From a virus: a stretch of DNA of 37,644 bases. The stretch's first letter is position 1; the number at the start of each line of letters is the position of its first letter. Shown here piece after piece: positions 19,713 to 27,299 of this stretch. The DNA lies in the IMG/VR virus record IMGVR_UViG_3300045927_000142, positions 1 through 37,644 of that record; one strand, given 5' to 3'. A program made the position numbers and the translations under genes. The notes under the pieces were generated by a model. The model was given only the letters and a program-made list of their open reading frames with translations. It was not told where the DNA came from and did not search any database.

Positions 19713-20720
19713 ATGACGCCTGAACCGAAGGTCGCCATCTTCTGCCGCTGTGGCGCGGCCTGGTATGGCTGGCCGGCGGTCGACAACGCCGTGATTGACG
19801 CCCATCGCCTGCGCTGCGGGCCGATGATCCACGCACACGAGTTTGCGCGGACCTTTAGGATTCGGTGGCCGAAGACCTGGACGCCTGACGAGTGCGCCGC
19901 CGCGTCCGCGCATCCCACGTTCAGACAACGGACTCAAGGACCTCGGAGGAACGCTATGCGAATCGGACTCGGACTGCTGATCGTCGTCGTGAGTCTCGTC
20001 TACGTCCCCCAGGCGGAGGCGACGCTCCTCCTGGCCGGGAGTGCCGGGACGGACGACTTCTGCGCCTCGGACAATAACACCGGGTGCAGCTTCGGGACCG
20101 TCCTGCTCGACCTCGACCCCACACTCGGGGTCCTCTCGCTAGCAGACGCGACGGCCGGCGGTCTCCTGGTCTCTGGCTCCTTCCATCTCGCCGTGGCCGG
20201 CCCGACCCAGAATGTGCTCGACTCGGGTTCTCTCTCCATCGTCAACACGACCGTTGCGCCTGTCACGGCCACGGTCGCCGTGGGTGCGACCGATTTTGTG
20301 GGGCCAAGCACCGCCTTCGACGCGTCCGGCAGCGGGACCTGGCTCTTTGCCGAAGGCAGCTCGATCCTCTACACCTGGTGGAATGACCCGGCCAATCAGC
20401 AGGGCGCCGAGGATCCGACCGATACCCCCGGCAACCTCTTGGATGCCTTCGTGGATGTCGCCGGGTTCGGCGTGGACTCCTTCTCCCATAACGTGGACGG
20501 AACCCTGCTGTTCCCCGATCCGAGCCTCTTTTCGATGACCCTGGGATTCCAGTTGACCTTGGGGGCGGGTGACCAACTGACCTCCCGCGGGCAGAATCTC
20601 GTCAAGCCCGTCATCCCGGAACCGGCGACGGTCACGCTCCTCAGCCTGGGCCTCCTCGGACTGGCGCGCGTGGCTCGGCGTGTCCGCCGCGCGGAGGAGC
20701 GCGCGCGTCAGTGCCGATAA
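19713..20720 (+). CDS. Secreted PEP-CTERM protein in frame behind a small Cys domain
   Basis: A 335-codon open frame. Residues 1-70 (VAIFCRCGAAWYGWPAVDNA, RLRCGPM) duplicate the protein at 9227-9436. At Met82 (19956), directly behind a strong ribosome-binding site, a typical secreted protein begins: MRIGLGLLIVVVSLVYVPQA signal peptide, a Gly/Thr/Ser-rich beta domain, and a C-terminal PEPATV motif, hydrophobic helix (LLSLGLLGLARV) and Arg cluster. That C-terminus is the PEP-CTERM sorting signal handled by exosortase in Gram-negative, exopolysaccharide-producing bacteria. No stop separates the halves. The secreted form (254 residues) is probably translated from 19956. Confidence 0.8.
   Translation: MTPEPKVAIFCRCGAAWYGWPAVDNAVIDAHRLRCGPMIHAHEFARTFRIRWPKTWTPDECAAASAHPTFRQRTQGPRRNAMRIGLGLLIVVVSLVYVPQAEATLLLAGSAGTDDFCASDNNTGCSFGTVLLDLDPTLGVLSLADATAGGLLVSGSFHLAVAGPTQNVLDSGSLSIVNTTVAPVTATVAVGATDFVGPSTAFDASGSGTWLFAEGSSILYTWWNDPANQQGAEDPTDTPGNLLDAFVDVAGFGVDSFSHNVDGTLLFPDPSLFSMTLGFQLTLGAGDQLTSRGQNLVKPVIPEPATVTLLSLGLLGLARVARRVRRAEERARQCR
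19944..19958 (+). promoter_or_regulatory. Ribosome-binding site and internal start of the PEP-CTERM protein
   Basis: CGGAGGAACGCT directly precedes ATG 19956, an ideal Shine-Dalgarno spacing. It decides the start of the secreted protein inside a longer open frame and implies two products, the fused and the secreted form. Confidence 0.7.
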
Positions 20721-21100
20721 TCGTCTATCGCGTGCAGGCAGCCGATGGCCGGGGGCCTTGGCGTCCAGGCTGGAGCCAAACATGGATTGACGGTGATGCA
20801 CCAGCCGATCGCCTCACCGAAACCGTGATGGATCTCATGCCCATCAGCCAGCTTCGCGCGCTGCCGACCACCATGATGTACGGCTCAGCCTGCCGATCCC
20901 TGGACGCCGTGCTCCAATGGTTCACATCCCTGGAGTGTCAGCGCTTGCAGGCCGCTGGCTACTACCCGGTGCGGTTGCAGGCAGATGTCGTGCTCGCGGA
21001 AAGCCCGTGGCAACTCCTCATCGGCCGCCGCCGGCCCTTCGCTGAGGGTGCGACACGACTCAGTTGGCCCGTTCGGCCGTTCGACCGCGGAGACGCGTAA
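20711..21100 (+). CDS. Conserved phage protein of unknown function
   Basis: 129 residues from GTG 20711, overlapping the PEP-CTERM stop. MPIIVYRVQAADGRGPWRPG followed by WSQTWIDGDAP is a start seen in a conserved phage family (YRVxDxxGRGPWRPGxSxxW). The middle has a CRSLDAVLQWFTSLECQRLQ helix. No catalytic motif. Real by its context and codon use. Confidence 0.75.
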   Translation: MPIIVYRVQAADGRGPWRPGWSQTWIDGDAPADRLTETVMDLMPISQLRALPTTMMYGSACRSLDAVLQWFTSLECQRLQAAGYYPVRLQADVVLAESPWQLLIGRRRPFAEGATRLSWPVRPFDRGDA

Positions 21101-21102
21101 CC

Positions 21103-21309
21103 ATGCACGACCGCATGTCCGGCACCGTGACCACACGACTCAGCGAAACAGGTGTGATCGCTGGCACCGACGGACTCAATTACCTCTTCCATCGGACGGA
21201 CGCTCCGACATTCGACCAGCTCCGCGTCGGCGTCTCGGTGTTCTTCTCGCCGTCCGGCGGGAAGAAAGGCCCGCGCGCGAAACAAATCCACATCGATCAG
21301 AGGACCTGA
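21103..21309 (+). CDS. Cold-shock-like protein with degenerate RNP-1
   Basis: 68 residues from ATG 21103. After SGTVTTRL comes SETGVIAGTDGLNYLFHRTD, then VGVSVFFSPSGGKKGPRAK. The fold and the FHRTDA and KGPRA motifs match the cold-shock-like protein at 21512-21724, but the usual RNP-1 (KGFGFI) is replaced by ETGVIAG. It may have lost canonical RNA binding or act as a partner. Stop overlaps the next start. Confidence 0.75.
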   Translation: MHDRMSGTVTTRLSETGVIAGTDGLNYLFHRTDAPTFDQLRVGVSVFFSPSGGKKGPRAKQIHIDQRT

Positions 21310-21515
21310 TGCGGATTCACGTGCGCCAGAGCGAAGACCAGATCGTCGTGTGGCTCGACCTCGAGGAGCCAGGTGATGGCGTGCCCATCGGCATCGCCAC
21401 GACCATCGAGGACGCCCTCGTCGATGCCGAGACCACGCTCTTGCTCGCGCTCCACACGCTCACGCTGACAAGCGAGACTCTCCCGGGTCCGCGCAAACCG
21501 ACAAGGCTCATGTGA
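21309..21515 (+). CDS. Small hypothetical protein between two cold-shock-like genes
   Basis: 68 residues from ATG 21309. RIHVRQSEDQIVVWLDLEEP, then IGIATTIEDALVDAETTLLL, gives a beta-beta-alpha pattern like small HicB-type folds, but without a recognisable motif. Overlaps both neighbours by a few bases, so co-translated. Function unknown. Confidence 0.65.
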   Translation: MRIHVRQSEDQIVVWLDLEEPGDGVPIGIATTIEDALVDAETTLLLALHTLTLTSETLPGPRKPTRLM

Positions 21516-21724
21516 CTACCAAGACTCTGACCGGCACGATCGAAACACTCCTGCCCGAGAAAGGCTTCGGGTTCATCGTCGGCAGCGACGGCGAAACGTA
21601 CTTCTTCCATCGCACCGATGCCGACGATTTCCCCATCTTCCGCACCGGGACCCCGGTGGTGTTCACACCAACCGTCGGCGCGAAGGGTCCACGCGCCGCG
21701 AACGTCCAGCTCCAGGAGTTATGA
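21512..21724 (+). CDS. Cold-shock (CSD) protein
   Basis: 70 residues from GTG 21512. LTGTIETLLPEKGFGFIVGS contains the RNP-1 motif KGFGFI, and ETYFFHRTDA is the RNP-2 region; the end (VVFTPTVGAKGPRAANVQL) is the usual last strand. Likely a single-stranded RNA/DNA chaperone. Paralogue of the gene at 21103-21309. Confidence 0.85.
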   Translation: MTTKTLTGTIETLLPEKGFGFIVGSDGETYFFHRTDADDFPIFRTGTPVVFTPTVGAKGPRAANVQLQEL

Positions 21725-21921
21725 CAATGCCCACCGACATGACACCCGACGACGCCGAGACCGCTCGCGACTGGGAATCGCTGCAGGTCAACGCGACCGA
21801 CCGCACCGAGCGACTCAAGATCCAGGAAGGCTGGCTCTACCGGACCATCGTCGAGGGCGACGGCGTCTCGCCGTCCGTCGCGCTCGCGTTCGTCGAGACC
21901 AAACACAAGGACAAGGACTGA
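21721..21921 (+). CDS. Small hypothetical protein
   Basis: 66 residues, overlapping the CSD gene stop (ATGA). Acidic N-terminus, then LQVNATDRTERLKIQEGWLY and RTIVEGDGVSPSVALAFVE, a short beta-type region, and a Lys/Asp tail. Similar small proteins are common in phage early operons; function unknown. Confidence 0.65.
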   Translation: MTMPTDMTPDDAETARDWESLQVNATDRTERLKIQEGWLYRTIVEGDGVSPSVALAFVETKHKDKD

Positions 21922-21924
21922 CCC

Positions 21925-22338
21925 ATGCCGTCGCGTGACCGCTACCTCTGGGCGCGATACCTGCGGCACGCGCCGGCCGGCTGGCGTCCGCACAAGTATG
22001 GCGCCTGCGCGGTGCAGCTCGACGGGTTACGATTCGACAGCAAACGCGAGGCCGCACGCTACCAGGAACTCAAGACCATGCTCGCCGCCGGCTTGATCGC
22101 CGAACTGATGGTGCATCCACCCTACGCGCTCATGGTCACCGAGCTATTCCACGACGGTCCACCGGCGGTGTTCCACACCATCGGCATGTTTCACCCCGAT
22201 TTTCGTTACGTGGATTTGCTGTCCGGCGAGCTCGTCGTCGAGGACGTCAAATCCCCACCGACGCGCACCACGGCCTACAAGCTACGTAAGCGCATGGTCG
22301 AAGCCAGCTACGGCATCACCGTGCGGGAAATCGCGTGA
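21925..22338 (+). CDS. DUF1064 family protein (PD-(D/E)XK nuclease-like)
   Basis: 137 residues. KYGACAVQLDGLRFDSKREA, ARYQELKTMLAAGLIAEL, PDFRYVDLLSGELVVEDVKS and YKLRKRMVEASYGI follow the order of DUF1064 phage proteins: DGxxFDSKxEAxRYxEL, then xxDFxY, the catalytic-like ExVK and a final YGI. The fold is a restriction-endonuclease-like core, proposed to act in recombination or junction resolution. Key acidic and Lys residues are present (Glu-Asp-Val-Lys). Confidence 0.85.
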   Translation: MPSRDRYLWARYLRHAPAGWRPHKYGACAVQLDGLRFDSKREAARYQELKTMLAAGLIAELMVHPPYALMVTELFHDGPPAVFHTIGMFHPDFRYVDLLSGELVVEDVKSPPTRTTAYKLRKRMVEASYGITVREIA

Positions 22339-22535
22339 TGCGAATCTATTCCGGTAACGAACTCGGGAAACACCTGATTGCCGAAGGTCTCTGCCCGCCG
22401 CAGGCTCGCAGCATCGAACTCCTCATTGAAGCGACCGATGCCGTACGGGTCCGCTACGAAATCATGCTCACGCAAGGCGACTTCGCCAAACTCGCGCGAG
22501 CCTTCGCGAAGCTCGAAGGTGACGAGGTGCCGTGA
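22335..22535 (+). CDS. Small hypothetical phage protein
   Basis: 66 residues, starting within the previous stop (ATGATG). IAEGLCPPQARSIELLIEAT, then VRVRYEIMLTQGDFAKLARA, is a helix-strand-helix pattern shared by many short phage proteins. Function unknown. Confidence 0.65.
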   Translation: MMRIYSGNELGKHLIAEGLCPPQARSIELLIEATDAVRVRYEIMLTQGDFAKLARAFAKLEGDEVP

Positions 22536-22936
22536 TGGGATATGCCCTGCAGTCCAGCCAAGCCTTTGACGACATCACCTGCGGCGAGTGCGGCATCACG
22601 TTTTACGTGCCGAGCCGCTGGCGGATGAGTCGGCGCAATGAGGGCGGGACGTTTCATTGTCCGAATGGACACCCACGTGTCTACCGCGAGACCGAGAACG
22701 AACGTTTGCGTAAGCAACTGGCGGTCCGCGAACAGGAATTGCACTGGGAACAAGAGCGGGTGAAATCCCTCAACAAGCGGCTGAAGACCGAAATCACGAA
22801 GCACCACCGACTGAAGCGCCGCGTGGCGGCGGGTGTCTGTCCGTGCTGCCATCGCACCGTGAGGCAATTGGCCCGTCACATGAAGACTCAACATCCCGAC
22901 TTCCCCGACAGTCCCGAGGCCACACCACATGGCTGA
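22532..22936 (+). CDS. Zinc-finger/coiled-coil protein
   Basis: 134 residues. ITCGECGITFYVPSRWRMSR and FHCPNGH form one metal site; a coiled coil follows (NERLRKQLAVREQELHWEQE); then GVCPCCHRTVRQLARHMKTQ, a C2H2-like finger with HPDF after it. This arrangement is recurrent in phages and is probably nucleic-acid binding. Coupled to both neighbours by overlap. Confidence 0.75.
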   Translation: MMGYALQSSQAFDDITCGECGITFYVPSRWRMSRRNEGGTFHCPNGHPRVYRETENERLRKQLAVREQELHWEQERVKSLNKRLKTEITKHHRLKRRVAAGVCPCCHRTVRQLARHMKTQHPDFPDSPEATPHG

Positions 22937-23312
22937 CGACATCGAACTCGCGGACGCGATCAAGGCCACGCACGAAGAAATCGAGGCGGCGCGCGAGGTC
23001 GTCCGCAACCTGGCGAACGAACTCGCGGACGTCATCGACGTGATCGAGCCGGCGCTCACGTCGCACACCAAGCGCTTGCGCCAGGCACGCATGTCCTCAC
23101 TCGATGAAATGCGGCAGGTGACCAATGCGATCCGCGAGCTGAAGACGCTGCTCCTCGCGGACACCACCGAACAAATGTTTGCCCGGGCCGAACGCTTTCT
23201 CGACATCTGCCGCGCGCTCGACTATTGGCGCACCAGCGGGTATCTCGACGTCCTGGCCCGAGCCTTTCAGACCATCCACAGCACCGCTGATGGCGATCAT
23301 CGACCGGCGTGA
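22929..23312 (+). CDS. Hypothetical helical protein
   Basis: 127 residues, almost wholly helical: ADAIKATHEEIEAAREVVRN, LADVIDVIEPALTSHTKRLR, LDEMRQVTNAIRELKTLLLA. Likely to oligomerise. No domain recognised. Starts inside the end of the zinc/coiled-coil gene and overlaps the next by 23 bases. Confidence 0.7.
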   Translation: MADDIELADAIKATHEEIEAAREVVRNLANELADVIDVIEPALTSHTKRLRQARMSSLDEMRQVTNAIRELKTLLLADTTEQMFARAERFLDICRALDYWRTSGYLDVLARAFQTIHSTADGDHRPA

Positions 23313-23622
23313 TCATCCGTCTGGAGCGACGTGGGTTCAGTCGCGCCGCAACCAGCCTCTGCGGTTCATGAGCGACCTTGCCGCCACGTTCCTGAACGAT
23401 GCCGATTACCTCGAACGTGGACGCGGCAGCATGGCGGTGTCACTCAGGCGCACCATCCTGGGCGAGCACCCGCTGATTCTCGTCGCGCCCCGCCAGCCAC
23501 GGTTTCAAATGCGCGCGATGGTGGTCCTGCGCCTCGGCGTGAAACTCGACAACCTGCTACTCCGTCTGCACCTGCTGCGCGCCGAGCGCGACGCCTTCCT
23601 CGTCCAGCGGGAGATCACATGA
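23290..23622 (+). CDS. Hypothetical protein
   Basis: 110 residues from ATG 23290. MAIIDRRDHPSGATWVQSRR, ATFLNDADYLERGRGS, then RQPRFQMRAMVVLRLGVKLD. Alpha/beta, basic. Overlaps the previous gene by 23 bases and the next by four, so it is part of the same translational chain. Function unknown. Confidence 0.6.
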   Translation: MAIIDRRDHPSGATWVQSRRNQPLRFMSDLAATFLNDADYLERGRGSMAVSLRRTILGEHPLILVAPRQPRFQMRAMVVLRLGVKLDNLLLRLHLLRAERDAFLVQREIT

Positions 23623-24368
23623 AGGGCAAAGCCCTGCGTCGCGCACTCCAGGTCGATGCGCTCCGCGTCAATGCCGAGCACGTCCCGCTCATCGTCACGA
23701 CGACCGAGCTGATCACCCCGGACGTCGCCAAGGACATGCTCAAACGCAACACCAAGAACCGCCCCGTCAACTGGCGCAAGGTCGAAGAGTACGCCGCCAT
23801 CATGCGCGCCGGCCGCTGGCGTCTGCACGACCAGGGCATCATGCTCGACGTCGAGGGCAATGTCCTCACCGGCCAAAAGCGGCTCTGGGCCATCATCCAG
23901 GCCGACGTCAACATCTACATGCGCGTCAGCCGAGGCAATCCCGCCGACACCGCGCACATCATCGACCGCGGTGTGCCGCAGTCCGCGCGTGACCTGGCGG
24001 CACGCGAAACCGGGCGCGTCCACTCACCCACCGAAGCGAGTCTCGCGCGCGCCATCCTGGCGCTCGACGGCAACCTCAAACCCTCCGGCGACGAGCTGGC
24101 CGCCGTGCTGCACGACCGATCGACGCAGCTCGCGCAGGCGCTCGCGCAAACACGCGGCACGAAAAAGACGCGGGAATTGTTGATGATTCTCGCGGTCCTG
24201 CTCGTCGAGCAGGGCGAGGCCTTCGCGACGTCCATCACGCAGGTGCCGATCCTCGTCGACCGTCTGCGTGCCGCGCTCCTGCCACGCACCGCGGCCGAGT
24301 GCTGGGGTCGAGGCGCAGCGTTCTCGCTCGCGCTCGAGCAGGCCCGCCGGCTCGTCCGCTCTGCCTAG
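23619..24368 (+). CDS. ParB-like nuclease-domain protein
   Basis: 249 residues from ATG 23619 (overlapping the previous stop). ELITPDVAKDMLKRNTKNRP, VEEYAAIMRAGRWRLHDQGI, MLDVEGNVLTGQKRLWAIIQ and IIDRGVPQSARDLAA follow the layout of phage ParB-like proteins (NRPL..V..Y...M..GxW....I..D..G.LLDGQHRL.A......DTG..R...D). The usual DGQHR is changed to TGQKR. Last gene of the rightward run; its stop meets that of the leftward membrane protein. Confidence 0.75.
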   Translation: MKGKALRRALQVDALRVNAEHVPLIVTTTELITPDVAKDMLKRNTKNRPVNWRKVEEYAAIMRAGRWRLHDQGIMLDVEGNVLTGQKRLWAIIQADVNIYMRVSRGNPADTAHIIDRGVPQSARDLAARETGRVHSPTEASLARAILALDGNLKPSGDELAAVLHDRSTQLAQALAQTRGTKKTRELLMILAVLLVEQGEAFATSITQVPILVDRLRAALLPRTAAECWGRGAAFSLALEQARRLVRSA

Positions 24369-24520
24369 ACGAACTGCACGAACCGCAAGAGCAGCAGCAC
24401 CATCAGCAGCACGACGACGACCCGCAGCACGACGCGCACTGGCGTCGCCATCGGCAGCAGCGACTCGACCAGGTAGAGCACGACACCGAGCACGACCAAG
24501 CCGATCACGAACTCGATCAT
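24365..24520 (-). CDS. Small membrane protein, two TM segments (holin candidate)
   Basis: 51 residues, too short for usual gene calling, with GAAGGGAGA ahead of ATG 24520. MIEFVIGLVVLGVVLYLVES, a short loop (LLPMATPVRV), then VVVVLLMVLLLLRFVQFV: two hydrophobic helices. It resembles small Thivi_2564-type membrane proteins of Gram-negative bacteria. At the end of the tail operon it is a holin candidate, by position only. Its stop overlaps the rightward operon's last stop. Confidence 0.7.
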   Translation of the reverse strand: MIEFVIGLVVLGVVLYLVESLLPMATPVRVVLRVVVVLLMVLLLLRFVQFV

Positions 24521-24532
24521 GGCGCTCTCCCT

Positions 24533-24607
24533 TCATTCGACGAATTGCACGATCCACCGCAGGCCCACCAGCAGCAGCGGGAACCCCACGACCAGGCCGA
24601 TGAGCAC
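24533..24607 (-). CDS. 24-residue membrane peptide
   Basis: From GTG 24607, sharing a base with the previous stop (TAGTG): MLIGLVVGFPLLLVGLRWIV and QFVE. One hydrophobic helix, and a QFV end also seen in the next gene. Tight coupling on both sides supports translation, but the length makes it tentative. A lysis accessory role is possible. Confidence 0.4.
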   Translation of the reverse strand: MLIGLVVGFPLLLVGLRWIVQFVE

Positions 24608-24900
24608 TAGAACGCGCCGACGCCCCACAGCCGCGACACGAACACGCGAAAATCTTTCGCCGCCGGCAACGCCGCGTTGCCCGTCCAGATCGTGCCGAGT
24701 TGCGTGAGGTCGGTGTACGCCGTTTTGAGACTCGCGACCTCGTCGGCGGTGAACCCGAGCGCGATCAAATCCGCGTCCGGGGTGGCGGTCAGGTACTGCT
24801 GGAGCGTCACCACGTCGCCAAACGCACGCTGGAACGTGCGCGCCAGATCGCCGGCGCGGGCGTTCAGTTCATCTTTCGTAACTGCTAAGCCGACGCTCAT
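24607..24900 (-). CDS. Conserved small phage protein after the fibre gene
   Basis: 97 residues. LNARAGDLARTFQRAFGDVV, DADLIALGFTADEVASLKTA, YTDLTQLGTIWTG and KDFRVFVSRLWGVGAF follow the pattern of a conserved phage family (DLxxLxxxYxGxxxxxxKDFRxFxxxLWGxG) found near tail fibres. Ribosome-binding sequence AAAGGG lies ahead of ATG 24900. Probably a virion or assembly component. Confidence 0.75.
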   Translation of the reverse strand: MSVGLAVTKDELNARAGDLARTFQRAFGDVVTLQQYLTATPDADLIALGFTADEVASLKTAYTDLTQLGTIWTGNAALPAAKDFRVFVSRLWGVGAF

Positions 24901-24915
24901 AGGTATCCCTTTCTT

Positions 24916-25611
24916 TTAGGGGCCTTCGTACAGGATGCTGCCGTTGATGGTTGTGTTGTTCGTGGCGGTCGCCCACGTGCCGCTTTGCTTTTGCAGAAAC
25001 AAGTACGGATTCGTCGAGTTCGCGAGAATCCACCCTAGACTCTGCGGTCCTCCGGCGTCTTGGTAGACGATCACGCCCCGAGCGACCGAGCCGCCTCCCG
25101 GCGTCGCGCCTGCGACATAAATTTGCAGTTGCGATGGTGAGCCGCTGACGCTGGTGTTATTCAGCGTGAAGGACACAAACACTAATTTTCCGATACGAAA
25201 ATACCGAAACACACTTTGATCGCTCGCTTCGACAGTCCAGGTGCCGACATTTGCTAAAAAATTGGATGCTGAATACGGGATGTCGATCCCATAGCCCATT
25301 GGCGTACTGCGGCTTGCTTCGTAGAGGACCGGCGCGGTGAGAGATTCATTGGAATAAATCCCACCGTTCACTTGCAGTTGATTCGCGCCGCCGCCCCCGC
25401 AGACGAGCGAACTATTCGCAGTCACCGCCCCGATCAGTTGCGACGTTTGATTGACCGTCAAGGTGTCGCACGTCAGCGCGTCGACGACCTGATCGCCGCC
25501 CGCGAGTGCGTCGATCTGGTCATACAATTCTTGCTTCCAAAAATTGTTCAGGATCGTGCCATCTTGGCCCGACCCCGAATCATCAATCATCGGCGTGCGT
25601 TGGATTGGCAC
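24916..25611 (-). CDS. Tail fibre/receptor-binding-like protein
   Basis: 231 residues from GTG 25611, with AGGAGG at good spacing. The N-terminus (IDDSGSGQDGTILNNFWKQE, LYDQIDALAG) is a coil that could join the tail tip. Then come Asn/Gln/Thr-rich repeats (TLTVNQTSQLIGAVTANSSL) and a C-terminal Gly/Ser beta domain (RIGKLVFVSFTLNNTS, TNNTTINGSILYEGP), like trimeric fibre tips. It follows the tail-tip protein, as expected for host recognition. Confidence 0.75.
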   Translation of the reverse strand: MPIQRTPMIDDSGSGQDGTILNNFWKQELYDQIDALAGGDQVVDALTCDTLTVNQTSQLIGAVTANSSLVCGGGGANQLQVNGGIYSNESLTAPVLYEASRSTPMGYGIDIPYSASNFLANVGTWTVEASDQSVFRYFRIGKLVFVSFTLNNTSVSGSPSQLQIYVAGATPGGGSVARGVIVYQDAGGPQSLGWILANSTNPYLFLQKQSGTWATATNNTTINGSILYEGP

Positions 25612-25622
25612 AGGCCCTCCTG

Positions 25623-27296
25623 TTAGTCGCTCGTCGTCACGACCAAATCGAGGAACGTACTCGGCTTCACGATGCCGCCCGAGCACGCGCGTCGCGGCGG
25701 CAGTGTCCGAAGCGGAAACGTGAGCGTCACGTTCAGAATCGTCACCGTCGTCTGAATCGGCGGCGTCACCGCCTCGCTTGAGAGATTGATCACCTGCGTG
25801 CGCCCCGGCTGCGCGGAAAAATCTTCCGTCACCCACTCGGCACTCACGAGCGGATCTTTGAAGGCGTCGAGGTCGGCCTGCGCGCGAGCCTGCGCACCCT
25901 CATACGAGTAGCGCCCATCCTGCACGAACGCCTCGAGCGCCGGCCACGTGTCCTGACTGACCGCCGCCGTCGCGAGCGTCACGACGGGCGTGTCGACCGG
26001 CTGGCCTAAGAGGGCGAAGGACGGGGAGTAAATGGTTTCCCATTCCTCGTCCAGATTCCGCGAGGCGACGAGGCCGACGGAATCAACCCATTCGACGGTT
26101 TCCCCCACGGCCAGCGGCACGGTAAAAAACCCGTACGGATTCATCGGCTCTAAGTGAATCCCCCAATTTGCCGTTAACGGCGTGCCCGTATACCCTGCAT
26201 AACTGGCGTATTGATTGCCCACGCGGACCCATCCGTTGACTGGCGGCATCGTGAGGACCGGCGACATCCATAACCGATCCTCGCCAGGATTGAAGGCGAT
26301 CACTACCTTGGCCTGCGGAGGACTGCCGAGCGCCGCCGGCGTTTCCGGCAGGTAGACAAAACCCCACTGAGCACCGATGCGTACCCGATGCTTCTCATCG
26401 CCCAGATCGGGAAACAGCGTGGCATCTTCGAGCGGCAGTCCGGTGCCCCAGAGGCCCGTCGTCGTCGGCCAGCCAATCAACGTCGAGGTCCGCCGCCCCT
26501 CCACGATCACGCGACGCCGCACCTGCGTGGCGTCCGTCGTCAGCCGAAACGATTTCAGCGTCTTCAGCCCCACCGTCAAGGCGGTGGGGTTCACCTGGTT
26601 CGGTTCCGAAATACTCTCGGGCCATGCGTGCACGGTCTTCCCGTCGATGTAGAACCCACCGCCGACCGCCGCCGTCAACGTGCGCATCACGGTCGACGGC
26701 CGCTGGTTCACGACCTCGAAGGCCGGAAGGCTCGGCATGTTCGGCACGACCGCCGAGGTCGAGAAATCGAGCGGGTGCGGCACCGCCGGGTCCAGGTTGC
26801 GATTACAGAACGCACTCACCAGGAACTCGATCGAATCGCTCACGCTCTGCGCGGGAAACTTGTAGGTCACGAGCCGCGCATCGAAGCGCCACATCGCGTC
26901 CTGGCACGTCACACTGATCCACGCCGGGTTCGTATTCCCGAGCCGCCAGTCCGCCTGCACGACGACGATGTACCCGTAAAAGAGCGTCGCCCCCGGGCCG
27001 CTCGTCCACGCGACGCGGATCTCTTCGCCCACCTTCGGCACGAGCGCCGGCGGCTCCTGCGGACGCAGCTCGAAACTGCACGTGTCCGGTTCGTCGTTCA
27101 GCGCCTGGGACACGTTCAGCGAATTGAGCAGGATCACTTCGGAGAGATCGGTCGTCGTCACGACGTTGCCCGCGGCATCCCGCGTGATCCATTCCACGGT
27201 GACGAGCGGCGCGACGTAGTTCGACCGCGTCGCCCCAGAGCGCGCGATTGCCGACCGTGCGTACAGATACGCTTGCTCGGAGCCACTGATCGCCAT
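25623..27296 (-). CDS. Tail tip/baseplate hub-like protein
   Basis: 557 residues. Beta-rich throughout: YVAPLVTVEWITRDAAGNVV, ALNDEPDTCSFELRP, GEEIRVAWTSGPGATLFYGY. PSTVMRTLTAAVGGGFYIDG, followed by VHAWPE, is the pattern of hub proteins with a gp27-like core. It follows the tape measure and precedes the fibre gene, the normal place for the distal tail/tail-tip protein. Domain homology by eye only. Confidence 0.75.
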   Translation of the reverse strand: MAISGSEQAYLYARSAIARSGATRSNYVAPLVTVEWITRDAAGNVVTTTDLSEVILLNSLNVSQALNDEPDTCSFELRPQEPPALVPKVGEEIRVAWTSGPGATLFYGYIVVVQADWRLGNTNPAWISVTCQDAMWRFDARLVTYKFPAQSVSDSIEFLVSAFCNRNLDPAVPHPLDFSTSAVVPNMPSLPAFEVVNQRPSTVMRTLTAAVGGGFYIDGKTVHAWPESISEPNQVNPTALTVGLKTLKSFRLTTDATQVRRRVIVEGRRTSTLIGWPTTTGLWGTGLPLEDATLFPDLGDEKHRVRIGAQWGFVYLPETPAALGSPPQAKVVIAFNPGEDRLWMSPVLTMPPVNGWVRVGNQYASYAGYTGTPLTANWGIHLEPMNPYGFFTVPLAVGETVEWVDSVGLVASRNLDEEWETIYSPSFALLGQPVDTPVVTLATAAVSQDTWPALEAFVQDGRYSYEGAQARAQADLDAFKDPLVSAEWVTEDFSAQPGRTQVINLSSEAVTPPIQTTVTILNVTLTFPLRTLPPRRACSGGIVKPSTFLDLVVTTSD

Positions 27297-27299
27297 CGG

